Source: Candidatus Gemmiger excrementigallinarum (GTDB lineage Bacteria > Bacillota > Clostridia > Oscillospirales > Ruminococcaceae). From it: 50,019 nt of DNA. The notes beneath the pieces were generated by a model. That model was not told where the DNA came from. It was given only the letters and a program-made list of their open reading frames with translations, and did no database searches. The translations under genes and the position numbers were made by a program. This document shows, one piece after another, positions 8,841-16,373 of this stretch; positions within the stretch are counted from its first letter, which is position 1, and every line of letters starts with the position of its first letter. Where the stretch lies: NCBI GenBank assembly GCA_019116445.1, contig DXBP01000045.1, positions 1-50,019 on the forward strand, written 5' to 3'.

Positions 8841-8925
8841 GCTTCTTCCTTTCCGCCCTATGCTTTTTGCGGGGTCGCTCCCACGGGCTGTACAGTTTTA
8901 CGCCATGCCGGGCAAATTTTGGTAT

Positions 8926-8964
8926 AAAAAGTGCCCGCCCCGGCCTCATGCAGCCAGGGTGGGC
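8926..8964 (-). terminator. Hairpin with T-run, third of three in tandem
   Basis: On the minus strand, arms at 8964-8953 and 8944-8933 (GCCCACCCTGGC with GCCGGGGCGGGC) form a GC-rich stem with one mismatch and one wobble pair around an 8-base loop. They are followed by ACTTTTTATA, which gives the U-run of an intrinsic terminator. It lies 90 bases upstream of the scaffold gene, in the same direction as the late operon. Confidence 0.6.
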
Positions 8965-8972
8965 ATAAGAAA

Positions 8973-9000
8973 GCGCCTTTGCACTTGAATGCAAAAGCGC
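8973..9000 (-). terminator. Hairpin containing an 18-bp near-palindrome, second of three
   Basis: Arms GCGCTTTTGCA and TGCAAAGGCGC on the minus strand pair over 11 positions with one mismatch around a 6-base loop and are followed by TTTCTTA. The core, TTTGCACTTGAATGCAAA on the plus strand (8978-8995), recurs at two other places in the prophage. It may therefore be a protein-binding site as well as, or instead of, a weak terminator. Confidence 0.45.
8978..8995. repeat. 18-bp near-palindrome, copy 1 of 3
   Basis: TTTGCACTTGAATGCAAA, with arms TTTGCA and TGCAAA around six bases. Copies 2 and 3 are at 17605-17622 and 22718-22735. Copy 1 sits inside the middle hairpin of the intergenic region before the scaffold gene. 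Confidence 0.6.
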
Positions 9001-9003
9001 AAT

Positions 9004-9032
9004 AAAAAAGCACGGTGCGGTTTGCATCGTGC
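9004..9032 (-). terminator. Rho-independent terminator after the toxin-immunity genes
   Basis: The minus strand shows GCACGATGC, a 5-base loop, then GCACCGTGC (9032-9010), a 9-bp stem with one wobble. It is followed by TTTTTT at 9009-9004. It begins 18 bases after the stop of the small gene at 9050 and should end transcripts coming from the MuF and immunity genes. Confidence 0.7.
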
Positions 9033-9049
9033 TTCTGGTATGGTAAAAA

Positions 9050-9232
9050 TCAGGTGGAAGAGTGCCAGGTGATTTTCTCGATTTGGTCCGGCGAAACGGA
9101 AAAGAACTCGCAATCATCTTTATCGGGCAGATCGTATTCAACATAGAATTCATCGCCGTCGCCCAGCACTTCCAGGACCGTTACCTCACGGCCGTCTTTC
9201 AAACGAACGACGTCCAGCTCTTTCGGCTGCAA
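9050..9232 (-). CDS. Small DUF4926-like protein, likely immunity to the MuF toxin domain
   Basis: A 60-residue acidic protein whose first residues after the start are QPKELDVVRLKDGREVTV. The start chosen is TTG 9232, because GAGGTG lies seven bases upstream. That site overlaps the TGA stop of the MuF gene, so translation is probably coupled. A GTG at 9241 is an alternative. The pattern ELDVVRLKDGR, then EFYVEYDL and a short acidic tail, matches what I recall of the DUF4926 family. Those proteins often lie next to genes for DUF6883 toxin-like domains. Here the preceding gene ends in such a domain, so a role as its immunity protein is a natural inference. No enzyme motif is seen. Confidence 0.7.
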   Translation of the reverse strand: MQPKELDVVRLKDGREVTVLEVLGDGDEFYVEYDLPDKDDCEFFSVSPDQIEKITWHSST

Positions 9233-9242
9233 GAAAATCACC

Positions 9243-10808
9243 TCACTTTTGTTTGTACAGATAGACACTGACGAGCCGCGGCGCCGTGTCCTCCTGCTCG
9301 ACAAGCCAGCCAGTTTTGGCCGTGGCCTGCCGGCCATTGGCACCGGTCAGAATCATCTTCACTTCATAGGGATGGCCATAGCGTGTGGCCGGCCGGGGAC
9401 GGGCTTTCCACTGGCCCAGCCCGTCGCGCAGCGCTGCGGCCAGTGCGGGCGCGTTTTCTTTAGTATAGCCCAGCACGTCCCGGAAGGCAACCGCTTTGTC
9501 AGCGCCTTTCGGGTGGTCAAGATTCAGGGCATAGCCGGTGAGCTTTTCCTGTGGGATGACCGCCTGGGCATGGCCCGGCAGCAGATCTTCCTCCCCGGCG
9601 GCAAGGTTCTCCTTGCGGAATGCCTCGAAGGGGTCGTTCGCCTGCGCCGTGGAAAGCGCGGCTTCCGGGTAGCTGAACCCTGCCACGTCGGTGCGGCCGC
9701 TGTCCAGCTTGCCGTCGGTGTCCTCCAGATACTGGCTGAGCGCCCGCCGGGCATCGCGCAGCCGGACGGATGTGGCGGTGGTGTCTGCCCTGGCAGCCCG
9801 CAGAGCCACAAAGCGCCGCTTGTACTTGCGCACCCGGCGTTCCAGCGCGCGCTGCATCTGGGTGATCTCGTACCGGGTGTAGAGTTTGCCGTCGTATTCG
9901 ACGGTTTTGGCGCTGAGTGCGGCCAGGCGTTCGGCGGTGTAATTGGGGACTGAGACCCCCGGGAAGAACGGGTAAAAGTTGTGGCGGCAGTTCCAGCCGC
10001 ACAGCCCCGGTCCGGTGCCGTAGCCGGTGGCGGTCTCGAAATCCTCATACCGCACACCCTCGTAGACGATGGCGCCGCCCCGGTGATAGATCTTGCCCTG
10101 CCAGAGGGCGTGCTCGGGACGGGCTCCCTCGTGGGCGGTGACCTCCACGAACTCGCAGCCCATCTCATCGGCCCGGGCCAGCTGCAATTTGGCACAGGTC
10201 TGATTCACGCCAGTGAGCACCGCACGGCGGACAGCCACCTCCAGGGTATCCCGGTGGCCGCTGGGATAGGTGACGCCCGGCATCTGGTCGGCCAGATTTT
10301 CCACGGCGCGCCGGATGGCGGTGTCGTAGTCGAAGGCACCGCTGGACACTTGCAGCCAGGCTTCGTCCAGCCGTTTCTCAAAGGCACCGGTCACCGTGTT
10401 GGCTGTGGTGGCGGTCAGGTTCTGCCAGGTGCCCAGCGTCTGCCGGTAACCGGCGTTCAGCAGGTTGTTGAGGGTCTCGTTCTCCTCAATGGGGGAGGGA
10501 GTGAGGCCCGCTGCCTTGTAGATAGCGTCATCGCTGGCCAGTGTTTCCCGGCCCGCGTCCAGCAGCAGGCGTCGGATTTCCTCCTTGCTCTTGCCGCTGT
10601 ACTTGGCCAGGATAGAGAGCACGCCTTTGCGTACCAGCTGGCTCTGTTCCAACCGCCAAGCCTGCCACTGAGCCGCCGGGGTCAGGGCGTCCAGGTCCCG
10701 CATCTGGGCGATGCGCCGCCCCAGGTCCTGGAGGATGTCGTCCTCCACCTGCTGCCACAGCTGGATCAGCGCTTCGGGGAGTTTCTCCAGATAGTCAGGG
10801 GAGAGCAT
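9243..10808 (-). CDS. MuF-type minor capsid protein with C-terminal DUF6883-like toxin domain
   Basis: A 521-residue protein. Residues 1 to about 345 form the phage minor capsid (MuF/min_cap2) part, with a helical start (YLEKLPEALIQLWQQVEDD), the EFVEVTAHEGARPEHALWQG motif, and GYGTGPGLCGWNCRHNFYPF near 265-285. MuF proteins lie inside or on the capsid and can be delivered with DNA. A linker of about 70 residues leads to residues 417-521. This C-terminal part has the pattern IPQEKLTGYALNLDHPKG, FRDVLGYTKENAPALAAAL and TGWLVEQEDTAPRLVSVYL, close to what I recall of DUF6883, a domain of polymorphic toxins. The small DUF4926-like gene follows with overlapping signals. Toxin activity is inferred, not shown. 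Confidence 0.82.
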   Translation of the reverse strand: MLSPDYLEKLPEALIQLWQQVEDDILQDLGRRIAQMRDLDALTPAAQWQAWRLEQSQLVRKGVLSILAKYSGKSKEEIRRLLLDAGRETLASDDAIYKAAGLTPSPIEENETLNNLLNAGYRQTLGTWQNLTATTANTVTGAFEKRLDEAWLQVSSGAFDYDTAIRRAVENLADQMPGVTYPSGHRDTLEVAVRRAVLTGVNQTCAKLQLARADEMGCEFVEVTAHEGARPEHALWQGKIYHRGGAIVYEGVRYEDFETATGYGTGPGLCGWNCRHNFYPFFPGVSVPNYTAERLAALSAKTVEYDGKLYTRYEITQMQRALERRVRKYKRRFVALRAARADTTATSVRLRDARRALSQYLEDTDGKLDSGRTDVAGFSYPEAALSTAQANDPFEAFRKENLAAGEEDLLPGHAQAVIPQEKLTGYALNLDHPKGADKAVAFRDVLGYTKENAPALAAALRDGLGQWKARPRPATRYGHPYEVKMILTGANGRQATAKTGWLVEQEDTAPRLVSVYLYKQK

Positions 10809-12148
10809 CAGGCATCACCAAAGTGCAGCGTATCGGCAGCGGGCATCATCTGCCGCGCCTTTTCCTCATCCACCCCGAAATACCAGGCGGTGACCAGCTC
10901 GGGGCGCAGGTAGTTGGCCTGAGCCAGCGCCATCCGCCGCTGGAACTCCACGCCGGTATCCTCGAAGATGGAATCTCCGAAGCTGACCGCAGGCTCTACG
11001 GCACCCGCCGGGGCCAGGCTGTACAGGGTGGCGTAGACATCGAACCAGTACAGCACATCCAGCAGGCCGGTGGTCAGGCCCCGGTCCTGGATGGCCTTGA
11101 TGGTGTTGTAGGTGGTGCGGTCCTCGCTGATGACCTGGGTGGCGGTCACCCGTCCGGTGCGCGGCTCAATGGCAAAGGTCCCCGCGCTGAACCCTACCTG
11201 CATCTCCAGCATCCGCAGCAGGGTTCCCATCGACGTTTTGTAGGCGTCAAAACGGAAGTCCGGGGTGTAATCGTCCCAGGGCTTTTCGTCGGGCATGTCG
11301 ATGGTCATATAGAAGTCGCTGGCCATCTCCCGGAAGGGGATGGGCGGCTTTCCGTTCACCGGGTCCCGCATGGCGGCGGTGCGATCCAGAATCATCCGAC
11401 GCTTGCCGGTCTCCCGCTCCCACACGAAATCCCCGTAGGCGGCATCCAGCTGGCGCAGGGTGTCCAGCGCGTTGGCGTAAAGACTCACCGGGTAGGGGCT
11501 GGCGTCTACGGTGTTGAGCATGGGCATCCGCAGCAGCCCGAAGTGGGGGCGGTCTACGTTCTGGATCGTCACTTCCGGTTCCAGAGCAGCCCAGCGGGGC
11601 ACGTCGGTCAGGGGCACTTCCTCGCCCATCAGGCCGCCGGTTTTGAGCCGGTAGGCTTTGTTCGTGATGGCCAGGGCACCGTCCTGCAGGTCGAAGTGCT
11701 CCACCTTGACCACAGCCACGTCGCCGGTGATCTTGTCGAAGTCGGTGAAGCATCCGGCGTTCAGGCGATAGTTGGGGCCCCAGCGCTCCGGAAAGATGCG
11801 GCTGCGGGGAATCACTTCGGCGTAGAGACTGCCGTTCTCCACAAAAGGCTTGACGGCTGCCATGCCGCCCACCCCTGCCAGCTGTACCGCCTCGAACAGG
11901 TGGGGCGTCAGGTTGGCGCTGCACTGTTGCTGCAGCCAGTCCGCCCGTGCTCCAGTACCGGTGGAGAAGGTCATCTCGCTGGTGGCCAGGGTGGCCATGT
12001 AGCCGGTCAGGCTCTGGGCCAGCTTCAGACTGTGGGGCGGCTGGTCGGTCAGATAAAACAGACGGTTCCAGGCTTCCACCGCCTGTGCCATCTGCGGCGT
12101 CATATCACAGCCCAGGGCACGGGCATCACGCAGATTCAGCAGTTTCAT
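10808..12148 (-). CDS. Phage portal protein
   Basis: A 446-residue protein from ATG 12148 (MKLLNLRDARALGCDMTPQ). This start has a strong AGAGGAG ribosome site. An upstream in-frame ATG pair at 12184/12181, overlapping the terminase stop with a weaker AAGGG, would add 11-12 residues. Features seen are MAQAVEAWNRLFYL near residue 20, the Asp/Arg-rich middle RERETGKRRMILDRT-like block (WERETGKRRMILDR), DMPDEKPWDDYTPDFRFD, and TRTYNTIKAIQDRG-like text (RTTYNTIKAIQDRG) near 350. These match the SPP1 gp6/A118-type portal, the dodecameric channel through which DNA is packaged. Neighbours TerL and MuF support it. The C-terminus overlaps the MuF start by one base. Confidence 0.88.
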   Translation of the reverse strand: MKLLNLRDARALGCDMTPQMAQAVEAWNRLFYLTDQPPHSLKLAQSLTGYMATLATSEMTFSTGTGARADWLQQQCSANLTPHLFEAVQLAGVGGMAAVKPFVENGSLYAEVIPRSRIFPERWGPNYRLNAGCFTDFDKITGDVAVVKVEHFDLQDGALAITNKAYRLKTGGLMGEEVPLTDVPRWAALEPEVTIQNVDRPHFGLLRMPMLNTVDASPYPVSLYANALDTLRQLDAAYGDFVWERETGKRRMILDRTAAMRDPVNGKPPIPFREMASDFYMTIDMPDEKPWDDYTPDFRFDAYKTSMGTLLRMLEMQVGFSAGTFAIEPRTGRVTATQVISEDRTTYNTIKAIQDRGLTTGLLDVLYWFDVYATLYSLAPAGAVEPAVSFGDSIFEDTGVEFQRRMALAQANYLRPELVTAWYFGVDEEKARQMMPAADTLHFGDA

Positions 12149-12180
12149 GACCGCTCCTCTCAATGTTTCCAAAATATTCA

Positions 12181-13419
12181 TCATGTACCCTTGCGCTTCC
12201 AGATACACTCGGTGGCGTAGCGCACCGCGTCAATGTGGTGGTTGTTCAGATCGGGATAGCCGGGCAGCACCTCGCCGGTGCGGGCGTCCCGCTCGTACTC
12301 ATACTCGGAAAATTCCCGGGCGGTGTCGGGGCAGACCGCCGGGTCGATGACGATGGCGTCCAGGCCCTGCAGCCATTTCATGCTGTAGTTCACGCTGCCG
12401 GGGCCTTTCTGCGCGGCCTTGCAGGCCAGGCCAAAGGCGCGGTAGTCGCCTACGCTCTTAGGCTCGGCGGAATCAGCCGTAATCAGATCGGCGCCGGTTA
12501 GACCGCGCTGCTGCAGCAGGGTGGCGGTGTCCCGGTTGGAGGTGCGCCGCCGGGTCAGCTCGTCCAGAATGTAGAGCGTCCGCCGGGCAGCATCATAGTG
12601 CACGGCGTTGTAGGCCCAGGGGTCAGGGTACCAGCCCCAGTCCACACCGTGGAGGGGGCGGTCGAAACCGGCGCGCAGGTCGTCGGGTATGGCCTCCAGG
12701 CGCAGGTTTTCAAACACCGCTGTGCCGCTGCCCACTACCTCGCCGCCATACTCGTGGCGATAGGCCACCGGGTTTGTGGCCTGCAGGTGCTCGGCGTCCG
12801 CCAAAAAGCGCGGCCCCAGCCATTGGGCCGGAGTCGTCTGATAGGTGGAGTGATGCACCAGCTTGCCGGGGCGCTGCTCCAGGGCGTAGCGGTTGGCCCA
12901 GCTGCGCGCGGAGGCAGGCGGGTTGAAGCTCTTGAAGGTCAGGGCGTAGGGACCGCCGCGCAGGCAGCTCTGCTCTACGTTGCGCACCTGCTCAGGACCG
13001 TCGAACTGGTCCAGCTCCTCGAACCACAAAAGGCCGATGTACCCGAAGGGGACTTTCAGGGATTTCAGCTTTCCGGGGTCGTCCATGCCGAAGAAGAGAA
13101 TCTTCTGCCCGGTGGGGCGGTAGGTGCATTCCATCGGGCTTACTGTGCATTTGAACCGGCTGCCCAGGCCCAGGGCTGCGATGGCCCAGCAGATCTGCGC
13201 ATAGACACTGGTGCGCAGCGTCTTGTCCACCTTGCGCAGCACAATGACATGGCACTGGGGATGGAGCAGCAGCTGCAGGATCAGCTCTAGGCTGATGTAG
13301 CTGGACTTGGTGGAGCCGCGGCCGCCCTTGGCCAGCAGCTCGGTCACCTTGCCGGCCTTGATCTGGCGGTGGACCTCAAAGAAAGCAGGAGAGATCAGCT
13401 CGGACAGTTTACAAGTCAT
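12181..13419 (-). CDS. terL: Terminase large subunit
   Basis: A 412-residue packaging motor. The ATPase half has a Walker A-like GGRGSTKSS at residues 32-40 and a Walker B segment LLWFEELDQF at about 130-139. The C-terminal nuclease half has GVDWGWYPDPWAYNAVHYD, then LITADSAEPKSV and HHIDAVRYATE, supplying the expected acidic residues. This is the PBSX/Terminase_3 type. It cuts concatemeric or unit genomes and pumps DNA through the portal into proheads. The start at 13419 lies inside the end of the small subunit gene (11-base overlap). Length is normal and all key motifs are present. Confidence 0.95.
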   Translation of the reverse strand: MTCKLSELISPAFFEVHRQIKAGKVTELLAKGGRGSTKSSYISLELILQLLLHPQCHVIVLRKVDKTLRTSVYAQICWAIAALGLGSRFKCTVSPMECTYRPTGQKILFFGMDDPGKLKSLKVPFGYIGLLWFEELDQFDGPEQVRNVEQSCLRGGPYALTFKSFNPPASARSWANRYALEQRPGKLVHHSTYQTTPAQWLGPRFLADAEHLQATNPVAYRHEYGGEVVGSGTAVFENLRLEAIPDDLRAGFDRPLHGVDWGWYPDPWAYNAVHYDAARRTLYILDELTRRRTSNRDTATLLQQRGLTGADLITADSAEPKSVGDYRAFGLACKAAQKGPGSVNYSMKWLQGLDAIVIDPAVCPDTAREFSEYEYERDARTGEVLPGYPDLNNHHIDAVRYATECIWKRKGT

Positions 13420-13810
13420 CCAGGATCTTTACCTCCCCCTCTTCGGCCGGCGGGGCCTTGTCGTTCCAGCCAAAATTGCACCGCAGACTGAACTGGGCAC
13501 CGTTCGCGCCGTCCCGGTCATACAGGCGCTGCTCGGCATATTCCTCACACCGGGCTTTCGCGCGCGTTATCGTGTCCACAAATTGCTTTTTGGCCTGGTA
13601 GTTGAGCAGCGCCTGCCGCCCGGAAAAGCCCAGCGCCACGGCCAAACCGGTGACGGTGGGCGGGTGCGCGCCGGTGATGACCGGCACGCCTTTGTACAGA
13701 ATCTGCTCGCCGTTTGCATCCAGCAGCGGTTCACCTTTGCAGGCGGTGAAATAGGCGTCAATGGCGGCCTGCAGTTCCTCCACGGTCTTATATTTCAGAG
13801 GCCTGGCCAA
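13409..13810 (-). CDS. terS: Terminase small subunit
   Basis: A 133-residue protein starting MARPLKYKTVEELQAAIDAY. The N-terminal segment is the conserved entry of this TerS group. The helix-turn-helix part follows as TVTGLAVALGFSGRQALLNY, and the helical oligomerisation part as FVDTITRAKARCEEYAEQRL. The acidic C-terminus (APPAEEGEVKILDDL) reaches into the TerL start. It recognises the phage packaging site and regulates the large subunit. It follows the methyltransferase gene by 20 bases. Confidence 0.92.
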   Translation of the reverse strand: MARPLKYKTVEELQAAIDAYFTACKGEPLLDANGEQILYKGVPVITGAHPPTVTGLAVALGFSGRQALLNYQAKKQFVDTITRAKARCEEYAEQRLYDRDGANGAQFSLRCNFGWNDKAPPAEEGEVKILDDL

Positions 13811-13830
13811 TGATACATACCTCCTGACGT

Positions 13831-14547
13831 CTATCGTGCCTGGGCTATCTCGTAAAAATTGTGGTCGATCTCAAACCCAATGTAATCCCGACCCGCGTTG
13901 CGGCAGGCTACTTTTGTGGTCCCGCTGCCCATGCAGCAGTCCAGTACCAGTTGGCCAGGCTCCGTATACGTGTGTATGAGATACTCAAACAGCGCTACCG
14001 GTTTTTGCGTGGGGTGCAAGCCTTCCCTCTGGCAGGGAAATGTCAGAATCTGACGCGGGTAGTTTGTGTAGCGCTGCAGGGTTGTGCGCGACAAACCGTC
14101 CTTGCGGTAAACGCTTTGATCTGTGTACTTTTTCCCTGCGTTTTTGCGCGGATGTTCCAGCGCTACCAAACCCTGCGGATTGTAAGTAGGCGCTTTACGG
14201 TAAAATACCGCTATTTCCTCCACACAGCGCAACGGTTGAAATTTACTAAAGGGGAAGCCGGTTACCTGGTTTTTGACCCAGTACCAACAGTATCTGAACT
14301 CCTTGCGATTACTCTGAATCAGCGTCGTGGTAAATGGCTGCGCCGCTGTGAATACCATGGCGGCATTCGGTTTTGCAATGCGGTGTAGCTCTTGCCACAA
14401 AGTATCCAGGGGTAATAGGACATCCCAACAACCGTTGGTCGTACCATAGGGCAGATCAGTCAGGACCATGTCAATGCAGCCGGCTGGCAACATGCGCATT
14501 CCGGCCAGGCAATCGGTATTGTAGATTTGGTTTCTGTAATTCTCCAT
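13831..14547 (-). CDS. Orphan DNA methyltransferase (N6-adenine/N4-cytosine type, beta class order)
   Basis: A 238-residue enzyme starting MENYRNQIYNTDCLAGM. ATG 14547 is chosen for the GGAG six bases upstream. Motif IV DLPYG lies at residues 31-35, the S-adenosylmethionine site LDCCMGSGTT near the C-terminus (about 205), followed by GFEIDHNFYEIA. Catalytic motif before the SAM motif is the beta-class order. The HPTQKPVALFEYLI block is typical of phage methyltransferases. No restriction enzyme gene is adjacent, so it is an orphan. Likely roles are protecting phage DNA from host restriction or marking the packaging region, since terS follows directly. The target sequence cannot be read from the gene. 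Confidence 0.9.
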   Translation of the reverse strand: MENYRNQIYNTDCLAGMRMLPAGCIDMVLTDLPYGTTNGCWDVLLPLDTLWQELHRIAKPNAAMVFTAAQPFTTTLIQSNRKEFRYCWYWVKNQVTGFPFSKFQPLRCVEEIAVFYRKAPTYNPQGLVALEHPRKNAGKKYTDQSVYRKDGLSRTTLQRYTNYPRQILTFPCQREGLHPTQKPVALFEYLIHTYTEPGQLVLDCCMGSGTTKVACRNAGRDYIGFEIDHNFYEIAQAR

Positions 14548-14635
14548 GAACCACTCCAATCATAATGAGCGGCCGAGAACTACAACGGGCGCGAAATTCC
14601 GAAGGCTCCGCCTCTTGCAGCTGCGAGCCAACACA

Positions 14636-14673
14636 TAAAAAGCCGCAAGGCGGTTTCCCGTTCCTTACGGCTT
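14636..14673 (-). terminator. Rho-independent terminator ending the early operon
   Basis: On the minus strand AAGCCGTAAGG (14673-14663) pairs with CCTTGCGGCTT (14650-14640) over 11 positions with one wobble, and TTTTT follows. It lies ten bases after the late regulator gene and separates early genes from the methyltransferase-terminase late operon. About 90 bases remain before the methyltransferase start, room for a late promoter, though I see no clear one. Confidence 0.8.
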
Positions 14674-14682
14674 CTGATGTTA

Positions 14683-15126
14683 TCATTTTATACCATCAAA
14701 AGGTGAACTGGCATGCACAGTTTGAAGATTTTCAATGGCGCGTGCCTGATTGCTCAGAACCCATCTTTCAGAAATGTTGAGCCGGTTGGCGGCGCGCCAT
14801 ACCGGCAGGCCATCTATGTACCGGGCCAGCAGAACCTCACGCTGCAGATGGTCCGGAAGTGCGTAGATGGCTTCTTCTATTTCTGCACGGATCTTCTGCG
14901 ATTTTTCAAGCTGCGCCAATAGATCTCGCTGGTATCGATCTATAAGTTCAACGCCGCACTCAATGGAATTTCCCTCTCCGCTGCCACCACCCACAACGGG
15001 CTTTAGTGCTTGCGAGGTGGATTCCATGCGCGCTCTCACTACGCGGATCTGATCCCGCAGGCGGTCCTCAGCGTGCAGCGCATTGCGGTAGCGCCGCAGC
15101 CAGCGAATTTTTTCTTCACAGGTCAT
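14683..15126 (-). CDS. Sigma-region-4-like late transcription regulator (DUF1492/ArpU-like)
   Basis: A 147-residue protein from ATG 15126 (MTCEEKIRWLRRYRNALHAE), eight bases after AAGGAG. The N-terminal two thirds is a charged helical region (RDQIRVVRARMESTSQAL; DRYQRDLLAQLEKSQKIRAE). The C-terminus is a sigma-70 region 4-like helix-turn-helix (ALPDHLQREVLLARYIDGLP, then WRAANRLNISERWVLSNQAR). Proteins of this kind are the last gene of phage early operons and switch on the late genes. Here it sits immediately before a terminator and the packaging genes, which fits. The binding site is not identified. Confidence 0.8.
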   Translation of the reverse strand: MTCEEKIRWLRRYRNALHAEDRLRDQIRVVRARMESTSQALKPVVGGGSGEGNSIECGVELIDRYQRDLLAQLEKSQKIRAEIEEAIYALPDHLQREVLLARYIDGLPVWRAANRLNISERWVLSNQARAIENLQTVHASSPFDGIK

Positions 15127-15131
15127 CGGCA

Positions 15132-15506
15132 TCACTCCTTCGCTGCAAAGCTATTGCAGAACCCATCTGGCTTGACTTCGCTTCTGAAATTTCTGCACCA
15201 CCTCATGCCTTTTGATCTCGTTTCTATATCAGGACTATTTGCGCATTCCACACACCGTCCAAGAGGCGGCACAGGGCGGGTGTTCCAGTACAAAATTGCT
15301 TCCTTTTCCGTTCTGTGCGCACATCCGTATGCCCCGCAGTAATGCTTTTTGCAAGAAACAGCAAACAGCGGTCGCCCAATCGTACTTACCTGCTTTACCT
15401 CCGCTTCTCCACCACATCGCCAGCACGGCAACAAAATCCTTTTCCGTGTGCACTCTTCCTGCGACCGCATGTCTCCCAACAGTGCGCGGATTTCAATGTC
15501 AGTCAT
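15132..15506 (-). CDS. Small zinc-ribbon protein, Lar-like N-terminus
   Basis: A 124-residue protein from ATG 15506 (MTDIEIRALLGDMRSQ). That start lies eight bases after GGAGG and overlaps the end of the previous gene. Residues 26-76 carry the restriction-alleviation (Lar) pattern: PCWRCGGEAEV, a second cysteine pair around 52-57, then TEKEAILYWNTR. A second cysteine cluster follows (GRCVECANSPD, WCRNF, DGFCNSF), like another short phage zinc knuckle. Lar proteins can moderate host restriction, but many phage members are uncharacterised, so function is left open. Confidence 0.65.
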   Translation of the reverse strand: MTDIEIRALLGDMRSQEECTRKRILLPCWRCGGEAEVKQVSTIGRPLFAVSCKKHYCGAYGCAHRTEKEAILYWNTRPVPPLGRCVECANSPDIETRSKGMRWCRNFRSEVKPDGFCNSFAAKE

Positions 15507-15714
15507 CGTCATCACCTCCATGGGTATGGTCCATTTGGATCGGCTGCATATACTGAAAAGTGTCTTGCACCGTTTTTTCGAAATATTTGTAATCAAGATA
15601 CCCCTCCCGGTATCCGTCATTGTGTCCCGCGCGGTATGCCACAAAGAGTAGAACCGTATGGATAAATACAGAGATAATCAGACTAAGAATGTCAGGTATC
15701 ATAATTTTGGGCAT
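15499..15714 (-). CDS. Small single-pass membrane protein
   Basis: A 71-residue protein from ATG 15714 (MPKIMIPDILSLIISVFIHT) with AAGGAAG eight bases upstream. Residues 8-29 form one hydrophobic segment. A positive and polar region follows (YRAGHNDGYREGYLDYKYFE), ending in His/Asp-rich HTHGGDDDD. I do not recognise the family. Its end overlaps the zinc-ribbon gene's start, so the two are co-translated. Short membrane proteins like this are common in phage early operons. Confidence 0.6.
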   Translation of the reverse strand: MPKIMIPDILSLIISVFIHTVLLFVAYRAGHNDGYREGYLDYKYFEKTVQDTFQYMQPIQMDHTHGGDDDD

Positions 15715-15719
15715 CGGTA

Positions 15720-15929
15720 TCACTTCCTTTCGATGGTGGCCACCATGCGGCTCACAGTACGCAGTATCGCACAGCCGCGGGAGGCACAGGCATTTTCAAA
15801 GCCGCAGTTCATGCAGGCGCCGGGGCGTCCCTCCTCGGCCAGACGCTGCAGCTGGCGGGCGGTGCCGGGCGGCGGGCTGTCGTAGGGGATGCTGGTGCAG
15901 CGCTGGGCGTCAAATCTCAGGTTCCGCAC
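15720..15929 (-). CDS. Small cysteine-containing phage protein
   Basis: A 69-residue protein from GTG 15929 (RNLRFDAQRCTSIPYDS after the start), with AGGAGG just upstream inside the end of the previous gene. The middle reads QLQRLAEEGRPGACMNCGF and ENACASRGCAILR, giving a possible four-cysteine metal site (C40, C43, C49, C54). No known family was recognised. The strong ribosome site and tight packing support it as a real gene. Confidence 0.6.
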   Translation of the reverse strand: MRNLRFDAQRCTSIPYDSPPPGTARQLQRLAEEGRPGACMNCGFENACASRGCAILRTVSRMVATIERK

Positions 15930-16099
15930 GTGGTGTCCTCCTGTTCTCCATGTTCGTGCTCCATAGGAATCGGTTTGTCAGGCAGTGTATCCGCCGGGGG
16001 AGGAACCCTCGGAGAGGGCGGGGCCTGCTCCGAAGGCAGCAGGACGGCCAGCAGGATGATGCCGGAGATCAGCACGGCGACAATCCAGAATTCGTCCAT
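15917..16099 (-). CDS. Small membrane protein with proline-rich tail
   Basis: A 60-residue protein from ATG 16099 (MDEFWIVAVLISGIILLAVL), with AAGGTGG six bases upstream and coupled to the stop of the previous gene. Residues 4-22 are a membrane segment. The remainder is a proline-rich and then acidic polar tail (APPSPRVPPPADTLPDK). It resembles small spanin-like or accessory phage membrane proteins in layout, but it lies in the early operon rather than with lysis genes. Function unknown. Confidence 0.6.
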   Translation of the reverse strand: MDEFWIVAVLISGIILLAVLLPSEQAPPSPRVPPPADTLPDKPIPMEHEHGEQEDTTCGT

Positions 16100-16100
16100 C

Positions 16101-16373
16101 TTATTCCACCTTATCCAGGCCGCGGGCCACATACTGCCCGTAGCTGATGCCCAGGGCATCGGCTTCCCGGACACACTGCTCGATGCTCTTGAACGGCTGA
16201 TTTTTCATCCGGGGATGTTTTGCCCGCCGGGCGGCGTCTTCCGACCGCAGGGATTTGACTTCACTGCGTTTTTCGGTCAGAAGTTTCTTCCGGCATTCCT
16301 CGCAGAGCTGCTGTCTGGGTGATACATTGTGCATGAGGTTGCCACAGCGGCAACGTTTGTCAATCAGGTCCAT
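16101..16373 (-). CDS. Small phage protein with N-terminal zinc ribbon
   Basis: A 90-residue protein starting MDLIDKRCRCGNLMHNVSPR. Two cysteine pairs (C8, C10 and C24, C27 in QLCEECRKK) suggest a small zinc ribbon. The C-terminus IEQCVREADALGISYGQYVA is a segment I recall as common in gut Clostridia prophages, without assigned function. The start overlaps the previous gene's end by ten bases, and its stop sits just before the next ATG, as expected in a compressed operon. Confidence 0.65.
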   Translation of the reverse strand: MDLIDKRCRCGNLMHNVSPRQQLCEECRKKLLTEKRSEVKSLRSEDAARRAKHPRMKNQPFKSIEQCVREADALGISYGQYVARGLDKVE

